Assembly: GCA_001464835.1 (NCBI GenBank)
Contig: LNDS01000032.1
Span: 62,001 to 126,000 of the forward strand
DNA length: 64,000 nucleotides
Source of the DNA: Rhizobiales bacterium Ga0077525
GTDB lineage: Bacteria; Pseudomonadota; Alphaproteobacteria; Rhizobiales; Xanthobacteraceae
Reading direction: 5' to 3'
The notes beneath the pieces were generated by a model that had not been told where the DNA came from, did no database searches, and worked only from the letters and a program-made list of their open reading frames with translations. Position 1 is the first letter of the stretch; every line of letters begins with the position of its first letter. The translations under genes were made by a program, and so were the position numbers. This document shows, in pieces, positions 32,147 through 41,904 of the stretch.

Positions 32147-32854
32147 ATGGCGAGCAATGCCGCCTTCGCGGAAGTGGCCAATCTAGCGGGCGATCCGGCC
32201 CGCGCCGGCATGCTGCATGCGCTGATGGATGGCCGCGCCTTGACGGCTACCGAACTGGCGCGCGTCGCCGGCATCACGCCGCAGACCGCATCGGGCCACC
32301 TCCTGCAACTCACCGCCGGAGGCCTGTTATCTGTCGAAAAACAGGGCCGTCATCGTTATCACCGGCTCGCTTCGCCCGCGGTCGCGCGCATGTTGGAAAG
32401 CATCATGCAGGTGGCCGCCGATACCGCGCCACGCAAGAAGACGTTTGTCGGCCCGCGCGATGTCGCGTTGCGCGCCGCGCGCACCTGTTACGATCATCTG
32501 GCCGGCCACCTCGGCGTCGCGCTCGCCGATGCACTGGTCAAACGCGGCGATATCGAACTCACAGCGGACGCCGGCATCGTCACGAAAAGCGGTGCGGCTC
32601 TGTTCGATCGGCTTGGTATCGACCTTGGCATCGATCTCGGCGCGAGTGGCAAGCGTAAAGGCCGCATGCTGTGCCGGCCGTGTCTCGACTGGAGCGAACG
32701 GCGGCCGCATCTCGCCGGCCACGTCGGCGCCGCTTTATGCAAACATTGCCTGAGCGAAGGCTGGATCAAGCACATCGACGGCACGCGCGCGGTCGCGGTC
32801 ACCGTCAAAGGCCAGCGGAATTTCAGGGACGTGTTCGGAATAGCAATGGTCTGA
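32147..32854 (+). CDS. ArsR-type winged-helix regulator with C-terminal cysteine cluster
   Basis: A 235-residue protein. Residues 1-85 are an ArsR-type helix-turn-helix (AGDPARAGMLHALMDGRALTATEL, then AGITPQTASGHLLQL). The long C-terminal region carries CRPC and CKHC pairs (MLCRPCLDWSERRPHL, ALCKHCLSEGW) that look like a metal or redox site. The signal is unknown. The ATG at 32147 follows a GGAG at 32136; an upstream ATG at 32051 would add unconserved residues. Confidence 0.78.
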   Translation: MASNAAFAEVANLAGDPARAGMLHALMDGRALTATELARVAGITPQTASGHLLQLTAGGLLSVEKQGRHRYHRLASPAVARMLESIMQVAADTAPRKKTFVGPRDVALRAARTCYDHLAGHLGVALADALVKRGDIELTADAGIVTKSGAALFDRLGIDLGIDLGASGKRKGRMLCRPCLDWSERRPHLAGHVGAALCKHCLSEGWIKHIDGTRAVAVTVKGQRNFRDVFGIAMV

Positions 32855-32860
32855 GGAAAC

Positions 32861-33415
32861 CTAGTCGACCTTCTCGTTCGGATAGGCGCCCCACAGGCGC
32901 TCCTGCACGATCCAGCCGCTGAAGCTCTTGCCGGACACCTGGCACCATGTGCCGGAGCAGCCCTTGATCTGGGTGAGCACGCCGGGCTGCAACCGCGCCG
33001 CCACGGTCGCCTCGAGATCGGGGCTTTCGTACAGCGGCACCAGTTCGTCCTTCAGCGTCGGCACCACCACCGCCGAGCGCTTGCCCGACAAAAGCGAGTG
33101 ATAGACCCAGCCTTCCGCGCCTTCCCAGTCGCGGATGCGGCGCCAGTTCTCGAATTCGGCGGTAATCTCCACCGGCATGCCGGCGCGGGTATACACCCAG
33201 CGCACTTCCTGATCCTTGTTCGGACCGGAGCGGACGTTGACCCGGTCAGACTTTAGGCTGACGAAGCGCGGGATCGGCAGGCCGCTGACCGCGCCAACCG
33301 GGCCTTCGCCCGCTGCCAGGGCTTGGGGCGACCAGGACGCGGCCAGCCCGGCCACGAGGAGGCCCGCGCCGGCCCGCCGCAAGGCCGCCCGGACGCTTTG
33401 TGTTGTCATTGCCAT
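32861..33415 (-). CDS. Exported SH3-domain protein
   Basis: A 184-residue protein with an N-terminal signal sequence (AGAGLLVAGLAASWSPQALA, then AG) and two bacterial SH3-like domains (about 48-108 with DRVNVRSGPNKDQEVRW, and about 115-180 with VPLYESPDLEATVAARLQPG). SH3b domains of this type bind cell-wall components, so a periplasmic role is likely. The start is the ATG at 33415, giving the signal peptide; a second ATG two codons later is equally possible. A longer open frame upstream lacks homology. Confidence 0.78.
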   Translation of the reverse strand: MAMTTQSVRAALRRAGAGLLVAGLAASWSPQALAAGEGPVGAVSGLPIPRFVSLKSDRVNVRSGPNKDQEVRWVYTRAGMPVEITAEFENWRRIRDWEGAEGWVYHSLLSGKRSAVVVPTLKDELVPLYESPDLEATVAARLQPGVLTQIKGCSGTWCQVSGKSFSGWIVQERLWGAYPNEKVD

Positions 33416-33521
33416 CTGGTAGGAAAAAGAAGGAATTTTCGACCCCACGCACGAGAATTGGGAGTGTGGGCGAACGCGGTTAAAGAGACCTGAATCGGCA
33501 ATCATTTCGGTATTTAAGTCC

Positions 33522-34523
33522 ATGCCCAAGGCGAAGAAACCCGTCGTCGTCGTCACCCGCAAATTGCCCGACTCGGTCGAGTTGCGCATGCGGGAACTTT
33601 TCGATGCGCGCCTCAATCCGGACGACAAGGCCATGTCGACGGCGCAACTGGCCGAGGCGGTCAAGACGGCGGACGTCCTGGTGCCGACGGTGACAGACCG
33701 CATCGATGCCGCGCTTTTGTCCAAGGCCGGCGAGCAGCTTCGCCTGATCGCCAATTTCGGCAACGGCGTCGACAATATCGACGTCGCCACCGCGGTTCAG
33801 CGCGGCATCACCGTGACCAATACGCCGGGCGTTTTGACCGAGGACACCGCCGACATGACGATGGCGCTGATCCTGTCGGTGCCGCGCCGCCTCGTCGAAG
33901 GTTCGAACGTCCTGATCTCGGATCAGGACTGGGCCGGCTGGACGCCGACCTGGATGCTCGGCCACCGCATCTGGGGCAAGCGCCTCGGCATCATCGGCAT
34001 GGGCCGCATCGGCCAGGCGGTGGCGCGGCGCGCCCGCGCCTTCGGCTTGCAGATCCACTATCACAACCGCCGCAAGGTCGCGCCCAAGATTGAGGAAGAA
34101 CTCGACGCCACCTATTGGGAGAGTCTCGACCAGATGCTGGCGCGTATGGACATCGTGTCCGTCAACTGTCCGCATACGCCCGCTACATTTCACCTGTTGT
34201 CGGCGCGCCGCCTCAAGATGTTGCGCCCCGAGGCCTTCGTCGTGAACACGGCGCGTGGCGAGGTGATCGACGAAAACGCCCTGGCGCGCCTGCTGGATTC
34301 AGGCGACATCGCCGGCGCCGGTCTCGACGTGTTCGAACATGAACCGGCGGTCAATCCGAAACTGTTGAAGCTGGCCAAAGCCGGCAAGGTCGTGCTGCTG
34401 CCCCATATGGGATCGGCGACGATCGAAGGCCGCATCGACATGGGCGAGAAGGTCATCATCAACATCAAGACCTTCATGGACGGGCATCGCCCGCCGGATC
34501 GAGTCTTGCCGAGTATGCTGTGA
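33522..34523 (+). CDS. D-2-hydroxyacid dehydrogenase (glyoxylate/hydroxypyruvate reductase type)
   Basis: A 333-residue NAD(P)-dependent dehydrogenase of the D-isomer family. The Rossmann loop is LGIIGMGRIGQAVARRARAFG (about 158-178). The catalytic Arg is in NTARGEVIDENAL, followed by Glu in DVFEHEP and His in LLPHMGSAT. Substrate candidates are glyoxylate, hydroxypyruvate or glycerate; the sequence does not decide. It stands alone, divergent from the SH3 gene, and is followed by an intergenic repeat. Confidence 0.88.
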   Translation: MPKAKKPVVVVTRKLPDSVELRMRELFDARLNPDDKAMSTAQLAEAVKTADVLVPTVTDRIDAALLSKAGEQLRLIANFGNGVDNIDVATAVQRGITVTNTPGVLTEDTADMTMALILSVPRRLVEGSNVLISDQDWAGWTPTWMLGHRIWGKRLGIIGMGRIGQAVARRARAFGLQIHYHNRRKVAPKIEEELDATYWESLDQMLARMDIVSVNCPHTPATFHLLSARRLKMLRPEAFVVNTARGEVIDENALARLLDSGDIAGAGLDVFEHEPAVNPKLLKLAKAGKVVLLPHMGSATIEGRIDMGEKVIINIKTFMDGHRPPDRVLPSML

Positions 34524-34540
34524 GGCGATCCACACACAGC

Positions 34541-34658
34541 CGTCATTGCCGGGCTTGACCCGGCAATCCATGATGCCATTCCACGACAACAGACTTTCGT
34601 AAGCTCCTTATCTGCGGCGCCACATCATGGATGCCCGGGTCAAGCCCGGGCATGACAC
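34541..34658. repeat. Palindromic intergenic repeat, third family
   Basis: The outer arms GTCATTGCCGGGCTTGACC and GGTCAAGCCCGGGCATGAC, each with its own inner palindrome, flank ATCCATGATG and CATCATGGAT, another complementary pair. The unit is a large cruciform-capable sequence between convergent genes. Confidence 0.75.
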
Positions 34659-34664
34659 AGTGGC

Positions 34665-34886
34665 TTACCCGCGCGGCGTCTTGCGGCGCTCGTAGCTGTC
34701 TTCACTATGGATCATGCGCTTGAAATACATGCCGCGATGGCCGCATTTCGGGCACGGCACGCTGAACTCGATGCTGACCATGTTGGGCTGGCGAATTTGG
34801 ATCGGTGAATGACATCTTTCGCATTCGACGACGCCGCGCTGATGAGCGCCGAGGTTCTGGTTGGCGATTTGCTGGGCCGAATACAT
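34665..34886 (-). CDS. Small zinc-ribbon protein (73 aa)
   Basis: Unknown function. Two CxxC pairs (VECERCHSP and VPCPKCGHRG), 23 residues apart, define a zinc ribbon; the tail is basic (SYERRKTPRG). The ATG at 34886 (MYSAQQIANQNLGAH) is chosen, with the upstream in-frame ATG adding 11 residues. It stands alone between a repeat and the MoeB-like gene. Confidence 0.7.
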   Translation of the reverse strand: MYSAQQIANQNLGAHQRGVVECERCHSPIQIRQPNMVSIEFSVPCPKCGHRGMYFKRMIHSEDSYERRKTPRG

Positions 34887-35019
34887 GACGCGAACTCCGC
34901 TGCTCGAATTTGACTCCACTTTGACCGAAAAATGCTGTTCCGCTGTTAAGCTGAAGTTCCCTAAATCGTAAACGCCCGTTAGGGCTGTTCGGCGGCGGAT
35001 ATGGAAAAAGCGCGATAGA

Positions 35020-35811
35020 TCAGGACAAATCGACGATGGTCGGCCGGTTGCCGCTCAACGGATTGTCCGCGTCCCATGCATAGCTGAGCGTCTCGAATCG
35101 CATGGAGCGCGCATCGACCATCAGCAGGCGGCCGACGAGGCCTTCGCCGAAGCCGACGATTTCACGCATCACTTCGAGCGCCATCATCGAGCCGAGAATG
35201 CCCGGCAGCGCGCCGAGAATGCCGGCTTCGGCGCAGGCCGGTATCGAGCCGGCCGGCGGCGGCTCGGGAAACAGGCAGCGATACGTCGGATTGCGCACGC
35301 CGTCGGCGTTTGTCTCGTGGGCGCGGATGGTGGTCAGCGAACCGTCGAAGATGCCGACCGCCGCCGTGACCAATGGCTTGCGCGCGAAATAGCAGGCGTC
35401 CGACACCAGATAGCGCGTGGCGAAATTATCCGAGCCGTCGGCGACGATATCGTAATCCGAAATCAGGTCGAGCGCATTGCCTGCCTCGATCCGCGTCATG
35501 TGCGTTTCAACTTTGACATGCGGATTGAGCTTTTCGATCGCGACCTCGGCGCTGTCGACCTTGCGCAGGCCGATATCGGGCGTCGCGTGAATGACCTGAC
35601 GTTGCAGGTTCGACAGCGAGACGATGTCGTCATCGACGATACCGATGGTGCCGACGCCGGCGGCGGCAAGATAGAGCAGCACCGGCGCACCAAGGCCGCC
35701 CGCACCGATTACCAGCGCGCGCGCGGCTTTCAGCTTTGCCTGTCCGGGGCCGCCCACTTCGCGCAGCACGATGTGGCGCGCATATCGTTTGAGTTCGTTT
35801 GAATTCAGCAT
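35020..35811 (-). CDS. moeB: ThiF/MoeB-family adenylyltransferase
   Basis: A 263-residue E1-like enzyme that adenylates the C-terminus of a small sulfur carrier (MoaD or ThiS). The ATP loop is ALVIGAGGLGAPVLLYLAAAGVG, then DDDIVSLSNLQRQVIH, and the conserved ACAEAGILGALPGILGS. The four zinc cysteines of E. coli MoeB are not present: YRCLFPEP keeps one, and the C-terminal CxxC is replaced by YAWDADNPLSG. No moaD or thiS is adjacent, so which pathway it serves is open. The start is the ATG at 35811. Confidence 0.83.
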   Translation of the reverse strand: MLNSNELKRYARHIVLREVGGPGQAKLKAARALVIGAGGLGAPVLLYLAAAGVGTIGIVDDDIVSLSNLQRQVIHATPDIGLRKVDSAEVAIEKLNPHVKVETHMTRIEAGNALDLISDYDIVADGSDNFATRYLVSDACYFARKPLVTAAVGIFDGSLTTIRAHETNADGVRNPTYRCLFPEPPPAGSIPACAEAGILGALPGILGSMMALEVMREIVGFGEGLVGRLLMVDARSMRFETLSYAWDADNPLSGNRPTIVDLS

Positions 35812-35938
35812 GATGGTTAACCTAGCGCAAGAATCCGAAGCCAGGGAACCGCTTTGTGGCTGCCGCACGATGTCCGCCGCCTTGCGCGAGCGCCCCTATG
35901 GGCTAGTTTGCGCGGCAATCTTGGTTAGTATGGCGTTA

Positions 35939-37276
35939 ATGACAATCCGTCCGCTCCCCATCGTGACGTTGTTCGCGCTCTCGCTCAGCGCGATATCCGC
36001 GTCGGCGCAAATGCCGGCAGCCGACGCGGCGCCCTATCCGATGGAAGCCGACCAGGCCGCGGCTGCCCCAGCCAAACCAGAAAAGAAGCCCGAGAAAAAG
36101 CCGGAGAAGAAGGCGGAAACGAAGCCCTCTGCCCAGGCTGCCGCGCCCGTCGTGCTGCCGCCGGTCAGGCCGGACGCCATCAAGGCGGCCCTCGCCCGGC
36201 CCGAAGCCGCGCCGGTGGCCGCGCCGCCCGCTACAGCTGCGCCCGTTGCCGCGACCGAAAACGAACAGGAACTCGGCTGGAACGTGGTGGCCGATCCGGC
36301 GACCGGCGTGCACATCGGCCTGCCGACGAAATTGGTGCCGCATGCGCGCGAGGCGGCGCGCGGCACGCGCTGGTCGTCAAAGTACGGCGACGTGCAGGTC
36401 GAGACCTTCCGCATCAGCGATCCCGGCCTGAAATTGTCGGCGCTGTTCGAGCAGGAAAAGAAAGAGCCCGGCGGCCGCAAGGTGGAATACAGCGTGCTGC
36501 GCGACGACAGCTTTTTCATCAGCGGTCTTCAGGGCCTGAAGAAATTTTCGGTGCGCGCCTCAATCCGCAATGGCGAGGTGCGCGGCTTCACCATGCTGTA
36601 CGATCAGGCGATGGAAGGCATCGTCGCGCCGGTAATGGTGGCGATGACCTCGGCCTTCGCGCCGTTTCCACAACGCAGTCTGCCATTCGCCGCGCTCGCC
36701 AAGCCGGTCGAGTATGGCAACGGCGTCATCGTCAGCGCGAAAGGCCACATCGTCACCGACGCCAGTCTGGCGCGCGGTTGTCAGGTGATTTTGGCTTCCG
36801 GCTTCGGCGATGCCGAGCGCGTTGCCGAAGACAAGGACAACGGACTCGCACTGCTGCGCGTCTACGGCCCGCATCGATTCCGACCTTTGTCGATGACCGG
36901 CGATGTTGCCGCGTTCAAATCAGCGGATGTGACCCTGGCCGGCATTCCCGATCCCAGGGAGCAGACCAATAAAGCCAAAGTCACCGAGATCAAGGCGCGC
37001 GTCACCGACGGCAATTCGATAGAATTGCGTCAGTCCGAACCGATGGCGGGATTTTCCGGGGCCGCCGCGCTCGACGGTCAGGGCCGCTTCATCGGCATCG
37101 CCGAGATGCGCAACGCTGTCGTCGCCAGCACCAGGCCGTCAATGCCGCCGCTGCGATTGATCACGGCCGCCACCGTCCGCAGCTTTCTCGATGCGCACAA
37201 TGTACCGGCGTCCCCCGCAACGAGCGGCGACGCCTCGGCGTCGGTCGTGCGTATTATTTGCGTGCGGAAAAAGTAG
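35939..37276 (+). CDS. Exported degenerate trypsin/HtrA-like protein
   Basis: A 445-residue protein with a signal sequence ending SASA-Q, then a Lys/Glu/Pro/Ala-rich linker (to about residue 100), and a C-terminal half like HtrA proteases (about 255-430). The triad seems broken: where HtrA has the His after TN, this has GHIVTDASLA; the Asp site reads KDNGLALLRV; the Ser motif GNSGG is GFSGAAAL, with Ser retained. So it is probably not a protease. An in-frame ATG three codons earlier (35930) is equally possible. Divergent from moeB. Confidence 0.7.
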   Translation: MTIRPLPIVTLFALSLSAISASAQMPAADAAPYPMEADQAAAAPAKPEKKPEKKPEKKAETKPSAQAAAPVVLPPVRPDAIKAALARPEAAPVAAPPATAAPVAATENEQELGWNVVADPATGVHIGLPTKLVPHAREAARGTRWSSKYGDVQVETFRISDPGLKLSALFEQEKKEPGGRKVEYSVLRDDSFFISGLQGLKKFSVRASIRNGEVRGFTMLYDQAMEGIVAPVMVAMTSAFAPFPQRSLPFAALAKPVEYGNGVIVSAKGHIVTDASLARGCQVILASGFGDAERVAEDKDNGLALLRVYGPHRFRPLSMTGDVAAFKSADVTLAGIPDPREQTNKAKVTEIKARVTDGNSIELRQSEPMAGFSGAAALDGQGRFIGIAEMRNAVVASTRPSMPPLRLITAATVRSFLDAHNVPASPATSGDASASVVRIICVRKK

Positions 37277-37280
37277 CGAT

Positions 37281-37379
37281 TGTCGTCCCCGCGAAGGCGG
37301 GGACCCAGCAGCCCCGGCCTCGCGATTCTATCTCTGGCGTTCGCGATTACTGGATGCCCGCTTTCGCGGGCATGACACA
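37281..37379. repeat. Palindromic intergenic repeat
   Basis: Hairpin CCCCGCGAAGGCGGGG at the left and GCCCGCTTTCGCGGGC at the right, framed by GTCGTCCCC and GGGCATGAC. Same two-hairpin design as 10878-10951. It lies between the convergent HtrA-like and hydratase genes. Confidence 0.75.
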
Positions 37380-38153
37380 TTACCGATTCTTCCACTGTGG
37401 CTTTCGCTTTTCGACGAAGGCCTTCATGCCTTCCTTCTGGTCGTCGGTGGCAAACAGCGCGTGGAAGATGCGGCGCTCGAACACGACGCCCTCAGTCAGG
37501 CTCGATTCGAAAGCGCGGTTGACCGCTTCCTTGCCCGCCAGCACCGACGGCAGCGACATGTTGGCAATCGTGTCGGCAACTTTCATGGCTTCGTCCATCA
37601 GGCTTGCCGCCGGCACAACGCGCGCCACCAGGTTAGAGCGCTCGGCCTCGGCCGCATCCATCATGCGTCCGGTCAGGATCATGTCCATTGCCTTGGCCTT
37701 GCCGACCGCGTGCGTCAGGCGCTGCGTGCCGCCAATGCCGGGGATGACGCCGAGCTTGATTTCCGGCTGGCCGAACTTGGCATTGTCAGCGGCGATGATG
37801 ATGTCGCACTGCATCGCCAGTTCGCAACCGCCGCCGAGCGCAAAGCCCGCCACCGCCGCGACGATCGGCTTGCGCGCCCGCGTCGGCGCATGCCAGTCGC
37901 CGGCGAAATTGCCGAGATAGGCTTCGATGAAGGTCTTGTCCGCCATCTCCTTGATGTCGGCGCCGGCGGCGAAGGCCTTGTCGCTGCCGGTGATCAGCAG
38001 GCAACCGATGCCGCTGTCGGCCTCATATGCGTCGATCGCTTGCGTCAGTTCGATAACAAGCGCGCGGTTCAACGCATTGAGGGCCTGCGGCCGGTTGAGC
38101 GTGATGACGCCGACGCGGCCTTTGCTTTCGACAATGAGATTTTCATAAGCCAT
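37380..38153 (-). CDS. Enoyl-CoA hydratase
   Basis: A 257-residue crotonase. The oxyanion-hole segments are [11 protein letters not shown] and [15 protein letters not shown], and the two catalytic glutamates are in GGGCELAM and [12 protein letters not shown], so hydration of enoyl-CoA in beta-oxidation is likely. It is full length and starts [12 protein letters not shown]. The gene lies 24 bases after the mutM stop on the same strand. Confidence 0.9.
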   Translation of the reverse strand: MAYENLIVESKGRVGVITLNRPQALNALNRALVIELTQAIDAYEADSGIGCLLITGSDKAFAAGADIKEMADKTFIEAYLGNFAGDWHAPTRARKPIVAAVAGFALGGGCELAMQCDIIIAADNAKFGQPEIKLGVIPGIGGTQRLTHAVGKAKAMDMILTGRMMDAAEAERSNLVARVVPAASLMDEAMKVADTIANMSLPSVLAGKEAVNRAFESSLTEGVVFERRIFHALFATDDQKEGMKAFVEKRKPQWKNR

Positions 38154-38177
38154 CGCGTTTTCTCCCGGTGATCTTTG

Positions 38178-39053
38178 CTATTTCTGGCACGCCGGACAAT
38201 AAAATGTCGAGCGGCCGTTCTGCACGATGCGCTTGATGGTGCCCTTGCAATGCGGGCACGGCGCGCCCTCGCGGTCATAGACGCTGAAATTGTGCTGGAA
38301 ATAGCCGAGCGTGCCGTCGGCCTGGCGGTGATCGCGCAGCGACGAGCCGCCGGCCTTGATGGCGTCTTGCAGCACCGCCTTGATCCCATCGACCAAAGCC
38401 ACCGCGCGCTGGTTCGGCAAACCCTTGCGGTCGGCGATGGTCGAGGCCTGCCGCTTCGGCGACACATGCGCGCGATAGAGCGCCTCGCAGACATAGATGT
38501 TGCCCAGGCCGGCAACGACGCGCTGGTCGAGCAGTGCCGCCTTCAGCGACGTCTTCTTGCCGGCGCAGGCTTTGGCCAGCATCACGGCGTCGAATTCGTT
38601 GCCGAGGGGCTCCGGTCCGAGCGCGTTCAGCAACGGCTCCTTGTCGAGTTCTGTCCGCGCCACCAGCTTCATCGAGCCGAAACGGCGCGGATCGTTGAAC
38701 GTCACCGTCGCGCCGTTCGACATGTGAAACACGACATGGTCGTGCGCGCCGATCTTGCCGCGCTCGTGATGGAAGTCGCCCGGCCGCGCCGTCTTGGTGT
38801 CCAGGATGATGTGGAACGAGCCGGACATGCCGAGATGCATCAGCAGCACATCGCCGGTCGACAGGTCCGCGACCAAATACTTAGCGCGTCGGCCAAGCCC
38901 ATCCACGGTCGCCCCGGCAATGCGCTTGGCGAAATCCTTCACCAGCGGCCAGCGCAGGTCGCCGCGCCGCACCTCGACCTTGACGATCCGGGCGCCTTCC
39001 ATGACGGGGGCGAGGCCCCGACGCACGGTTTCGACTTCGGGGAGTTCAGGCAT
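38178..39053 (-). CDS. mutM: MutM (Fpg), formamidopyrimidine-DNA glycosylase
   Basis: A 291-residue bifunctional glycosylase/AP lyase that removes 8-oxoguanine. The catalytic N-terminus PELPEVET follows the initiator Met, and the C-terminal zinc finger is [26 protein letters not shown]. All blocks, including [12 protein letters not shown] and HL-G-MSGSF, are present. Its ATG overlaps the last base of the glyoxalase-like gene's stop by one base. Confidence 0.96.
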   Translation of the reverse strand: MPELPEVETVRRGLAPVMEGARIVKVEVRRGDLRWPLVKDFAKRIAGATVDGLGRRAKYLVADLSTGDVLLMHLGMSGSFHIILDTKTARPGDFHHERGKIGAHDHVVFHMSNGATVTFNDPRRFGSMKLVARTELDKEPLLNALGPEPLGNEFDAVMLAKACAGKKTSLKAALLDQRVVAGLGNIYVCEALYRAHVSPKRQASTIADRKGLPNQRAVALVDGIKAVLQDAIKAGGSSLRDHRQADGTLGYFQHNFSVYDREGAPCPHCKGTIKRIVQNGRSTFYCPACQK

Positions 39054-39442
39054 TATACGCCTTGCGCCGGTTTATCGATCGGCTCGCCGAAGACGATCCG
39101 GTTGTTGAACGGATCGACCACCGCCACTTCCAGCATGCCCCAATCCTGCTGCTGCAGGCCGGGCCGGTTATGGCGGTAGTTCTTGTCGATCAGCTCCCGC
39201 TGCAATTCGGCGGCGCCCTTCATATAGACATAGACATGCGACCCCGGCGTGCCGTCACCATGGTGTTCGCTGAGGTGGAACACCACGCCACCGCGCGACA
39301 CCTGCATGTAGACCGGCATGCCCGGCTCGAACGTATATTCCCAGTCGACCTTGAAGCCGAGGAAATCGAGGTAGAACTCGCGCGCCTTCTCCAGCGAGAA
39401 AATGCGCAAAACCGGTACCGTGCGCCCGAATTCGATAGCCAT
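39053..39442 (-). CDS. Glyoxalase/bleomycin-resistance (VOC) superfamily protein
   Basis: A 129-residue VOC-fold protein: [27 protein letters not shown] is the first beta-alpha-beta unit, and [22 protein letters not shown] and [21 protein letters not shown] the second. The product type is usually annotated as bleomycin resistance protein, but the substrate is unknown. The ATG at 39442 is used; the frame is open 12 codons upstream. Upstream of, and overlapping, mutM. Confidence 0.82.
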   Translation of the reverse strand: MAIEFGRTVPVLRIFSLEKAREFYLDFLGFKVDWEYTFEPGMPVYMQVSRGGVVFHLSEHHGDGTPGSHVYVYMKGAAELQRELIDKNYRHNRPGLQQQDWGMLEVAVVDPFNNRIVFGEPIDKPAQGV

Positions 39443-39546
39443 GACCTGGTCGGCTCCCTGTCGTCGGCCGTTAAACAAGAGGCCGGCCTTTCTAGCGCCC
39501 CGCCGCCTGCCGCGCTATGGTCCTGCCCGCAAAGGACTATTGGCTT

Positions 39547-40311
39547 ATGACACCGCAAGAAGAGACGCATTTTGGCGACCAGACCGTGCCCCTGGCCGAT
39601 AAACAGGGCCTGGTGGACGAGGTTTTTCACTCGGTCGCGCGCCGCTACGACCTGATGAACGATTTGATGTCCGGCGGCCTGCACCGCGCCTGGAAGGACG
39701 CACTGGTCACCGCCGTCAATCCGCCGGGCAAATCCAGCGACCGTCCCTTCGCGCTGCTCGATCTCGCCGGCGGCACCGGCGACATTGCATTCCGCACCGT
39801 CGAGGCCGGGGGCGACAACACCCGCGTCACCGTCTGCGACATCAACGCCGAAATGCTGGCGGTCGGCCGCGAGCGCGCCCTGGAGCACGGCCTCGACGAC
39901 AGGGTCACCTTCGAGCAGGGCAATGCCGAAGAGCTGCCTTACGCCGACAAGAGCTTCGACTGCGTCACCATCGCCTTCGGCATTCGCAATGTGCCGCGCA
40001 TCGCCAAGGCGCTGAGCGAAGCGCACCGGGTGCTCAAATATGGCGGCCACTTCCTCAGCCTGGAATTTTCCAGCGTCGATGTGCCGGGGTTGGATAAAAT
40101 CTACGACCTGTATTCACAACACGTCATCCCGAACATCGGCCGCGCCGTCACAGGCGATCGCGAGGCCTATGCCTACCTCGTTGAGTCGATCCGCAAGTTC
40201 CCCAAGCCGAAAGCCTTCGCGGCGATGATCGAGGAGGCCGGCTTCCGCCGCGTCACCTTCACATCGATGACCGGCAATGTCGTGGCGATGCATTCGGGCT
40301 GGAAATTGTGA
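39547..40311 (+). CDS. ubiE: UbiE, ubiquinone/menaquinone C-methyltransferase
   Basis: A 254-residue SAM methyltransferase acting on the quinone ring. Seen: [25 protein letters not shown] (UbiE signature 1), [14 protein letters not shown] (SAM loop), and [25 protein letters not shown] (signature 2). The ATG at 39547 begins [10 protein letters not shown]. The stop overlaps the ubiB GTG by four bases. Confidence 0.96.
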   Translation: MTPQEETHFGDQTVPLADKQGLVDEVFHSVARRYDLMNDLMSGGLHRAWKDALVTAVNPPGKSSDRPFALLDLAGGTGDIAFRTVEAGGDNTRVTVCDINAEMLAVGRERALEHGLDDRVTFEQGNAEELPYADKSFDCVTIAFGIRNVPRIAKALSEAHRVLKYGGHFLSLEFSSVDVPGLDKIYDLYSQHVIPNIGRAVTGDREAYAYLVESIRKFPKPKAFAAMIEEAGFRRVTFTSMTGNVVAMHSGWKL

Positions 40312-41891
40312 TTTTCGCCCTCTCTCACCTCACGCGGCTCGCGCGCACCGGGTACGTCCTGGCGCGCGAAGGCGTGTTCGCGCTGGTCGACACCCGTGCG
40401 CTGCCGCTGCCGGAACGCACCTTCATCGCGATGGCGCGGCTGATCGAACGGCCGACCGCCAAGGAAGGCACGAAGGACGATTCTGGCCGTCTCGCCGCCG
40501 CGCTGACCAAGCTCGGGCCCACTTACGTCAAGCTCGGCCAGTTCATGGCGACGCGTCCCGATGTCGTCGGCACGCAGATCGCGCACAGCCTGGAAAGCCT
40601 GCAAGACCGCATGCCGCCGTTTCCGCAGAGCGAGGCGGAAGCCGTTATCGTCGCCGCTTTCGACCGGCCGCTGAACGCGACCTATGCCAGCTTAGGCCCC
40701 GCGGTCGCCGCCGCTTCCATCGCGCAGGTGCACAAGGCCGAAATCGACATCGCCGGCGAACGCAAGACCGTCGCCGTCAAGGTGCTGCGTCCCGGCATCG
40801 AGCGCCGCCTCAACGCCGATCTCGATGCTTTCTTCTTCGCCGCGCGCACCGCCGAAAGAATGTCAATCGAGGCGCAGCGGCTGCGCCCGGTCGAGGCCGT
40901 CGCCACTCTGGCGCGGTCGGTCAAGATCGAAATGGATTTCCGGCTGGAAGCCGCCGCCGCCTCGGAGATGGCCGAGAACACCAAGGACGACCCGAACTTC
41001 CGCGTACCGACCGTGGACTGGGACCGCACCGCGCGCGAAGTGCTGACGCTGGAGTGGATCGACGGCACGCCGCTGAACGACCGCGCCACCTTGGAGGCGC
41101 GCGGCTTCGACCTGCCGGCGCTCGGCCGCAACGTCATCCAAAGCTTCCTGCGCCACGCGCTGCGCGACGGCTTTTTCCACGCCGACATGCATCCGGGCAA
41201 TCTGTTCGTCGATGCCGACGGCAAGCTTGTTGCGGTCGATTTCGGCATCATGGGCCGTCTCGGCCCGAAGGAACGCCGCTTCCTCGCCGAAATCCTGTAC
41301 GGCTTCATCACCCGCGATTATCACCGCACCGCGCAGGTGCATTTCGACGCCGGCTACGTGCCGCGGCATCATTCGGTCGATGACTTCGCGCAGGCGATCC
41401 GCGCCATCGGCGAGCCGATCCACAACCGCACCGCCGAAGACATCTCGATGGCCAAGCTGCTGATGCTTCTTTTTGAAGTGACCGGCCTGTTCGACATGCG
41501 GACGCGGCCGGAGCTGCTGCTGTTGCAGAAGACCATGGTCGTGGTCGAAGGCGTCGCGCGCACCTTCGATCCGAAACTCGACATGTGGGCGACCGCCGAT
41601 CCTGTGGTGCGCGAATGGATCGCGCGCCATCTCGGCCCCGCCGGCAAGCTCGAAGGCGCTTTCGAAGGCGCCGGCGAACTCGGCCGCTTTGCGTCGCAGG
41701 TGCCGTCGCTGCTCAGCCGCGCCGGCAACATTCTCGATCAAATCGATGACGCCACCCGAAACGGCATCGTGCTGGCGCCGGAATCGGTCGAAGCCATCGG
41801 CCGCGCCGAGGCACGCCACAACCGCTGGGTCGCCGGCGGACTGTGGATGATCGCGCTGATGCTCGGCTGGATCGCCTGGCTGCTGGTGTAG
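40308..41891 (+). CDS. ubiB: UbiB, ubiquinone biosynthesis atypical kinase/ATPase
   Basis: A 527-residue inner membrane ABC1/ADCK-family protein needed for ubiquinone synthesis. The KxGQ motif is in [14 protein letters not shown], the catalytic region in [15 protein letters not shown] and the metal site in [14 protein letters not shown]-terminal hydrophobic segment ([16 protein letters not shown]) is one of the usual anchors. GTG start translationally coupled to ubiE. Confidence 0.95.
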   Translation: MIFALSHLTRLARTGYVLAREGVFALVDTRALPLPERTFIAMARLIERPTAKEGTKDDSGRLAAALTKLGPTYVKLGQFMATRPDVVGTQIAHSLESLQDRMPPFPQSEAEAVIVAAFDRPLNATYASLGPAVAAASIAQVHKAEIDIAGERKTVAVKVLRPGIERRLNADLDAFFFAARTAERMSIEAQRLRPVEAVATLARSVKIEMDFRLEAAAASEMAENTKDDPNFRVPTVDWDRTAREVLTLEWIDGTPLNDRATLEARGFDLPALGRNVIQSFLRHALRDGFFHADMHPGNLFVDADGKLVAVDFGIMGRLGPKERRFLAEILYGFITRDYHRTAQVHFDAGYVPRHHSVDDFAQAIRAIGEPIHNRTAEDISMAKLLMLLFEVTGLFDMRTRPELLLLQKTMVVVEGVARTFDPKLDMWATADPVVREWIARHLGPAGKLEGAFEGAGELGRFASQVPSLLSRAGNILDQIDDATRNGIVLAPESVEAIGRAEARHNRWVAGGLWMIALMLGWIAWLLV

Positions 41892-41904
41892 GTGCGACCG
41901 GACG

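Noticed and set aside
33416..33790. N-terminal extension of the SH3 protein (125 residues)
   Set aside because: No conservation; a signal peptide begins at 33415, which sets the start.
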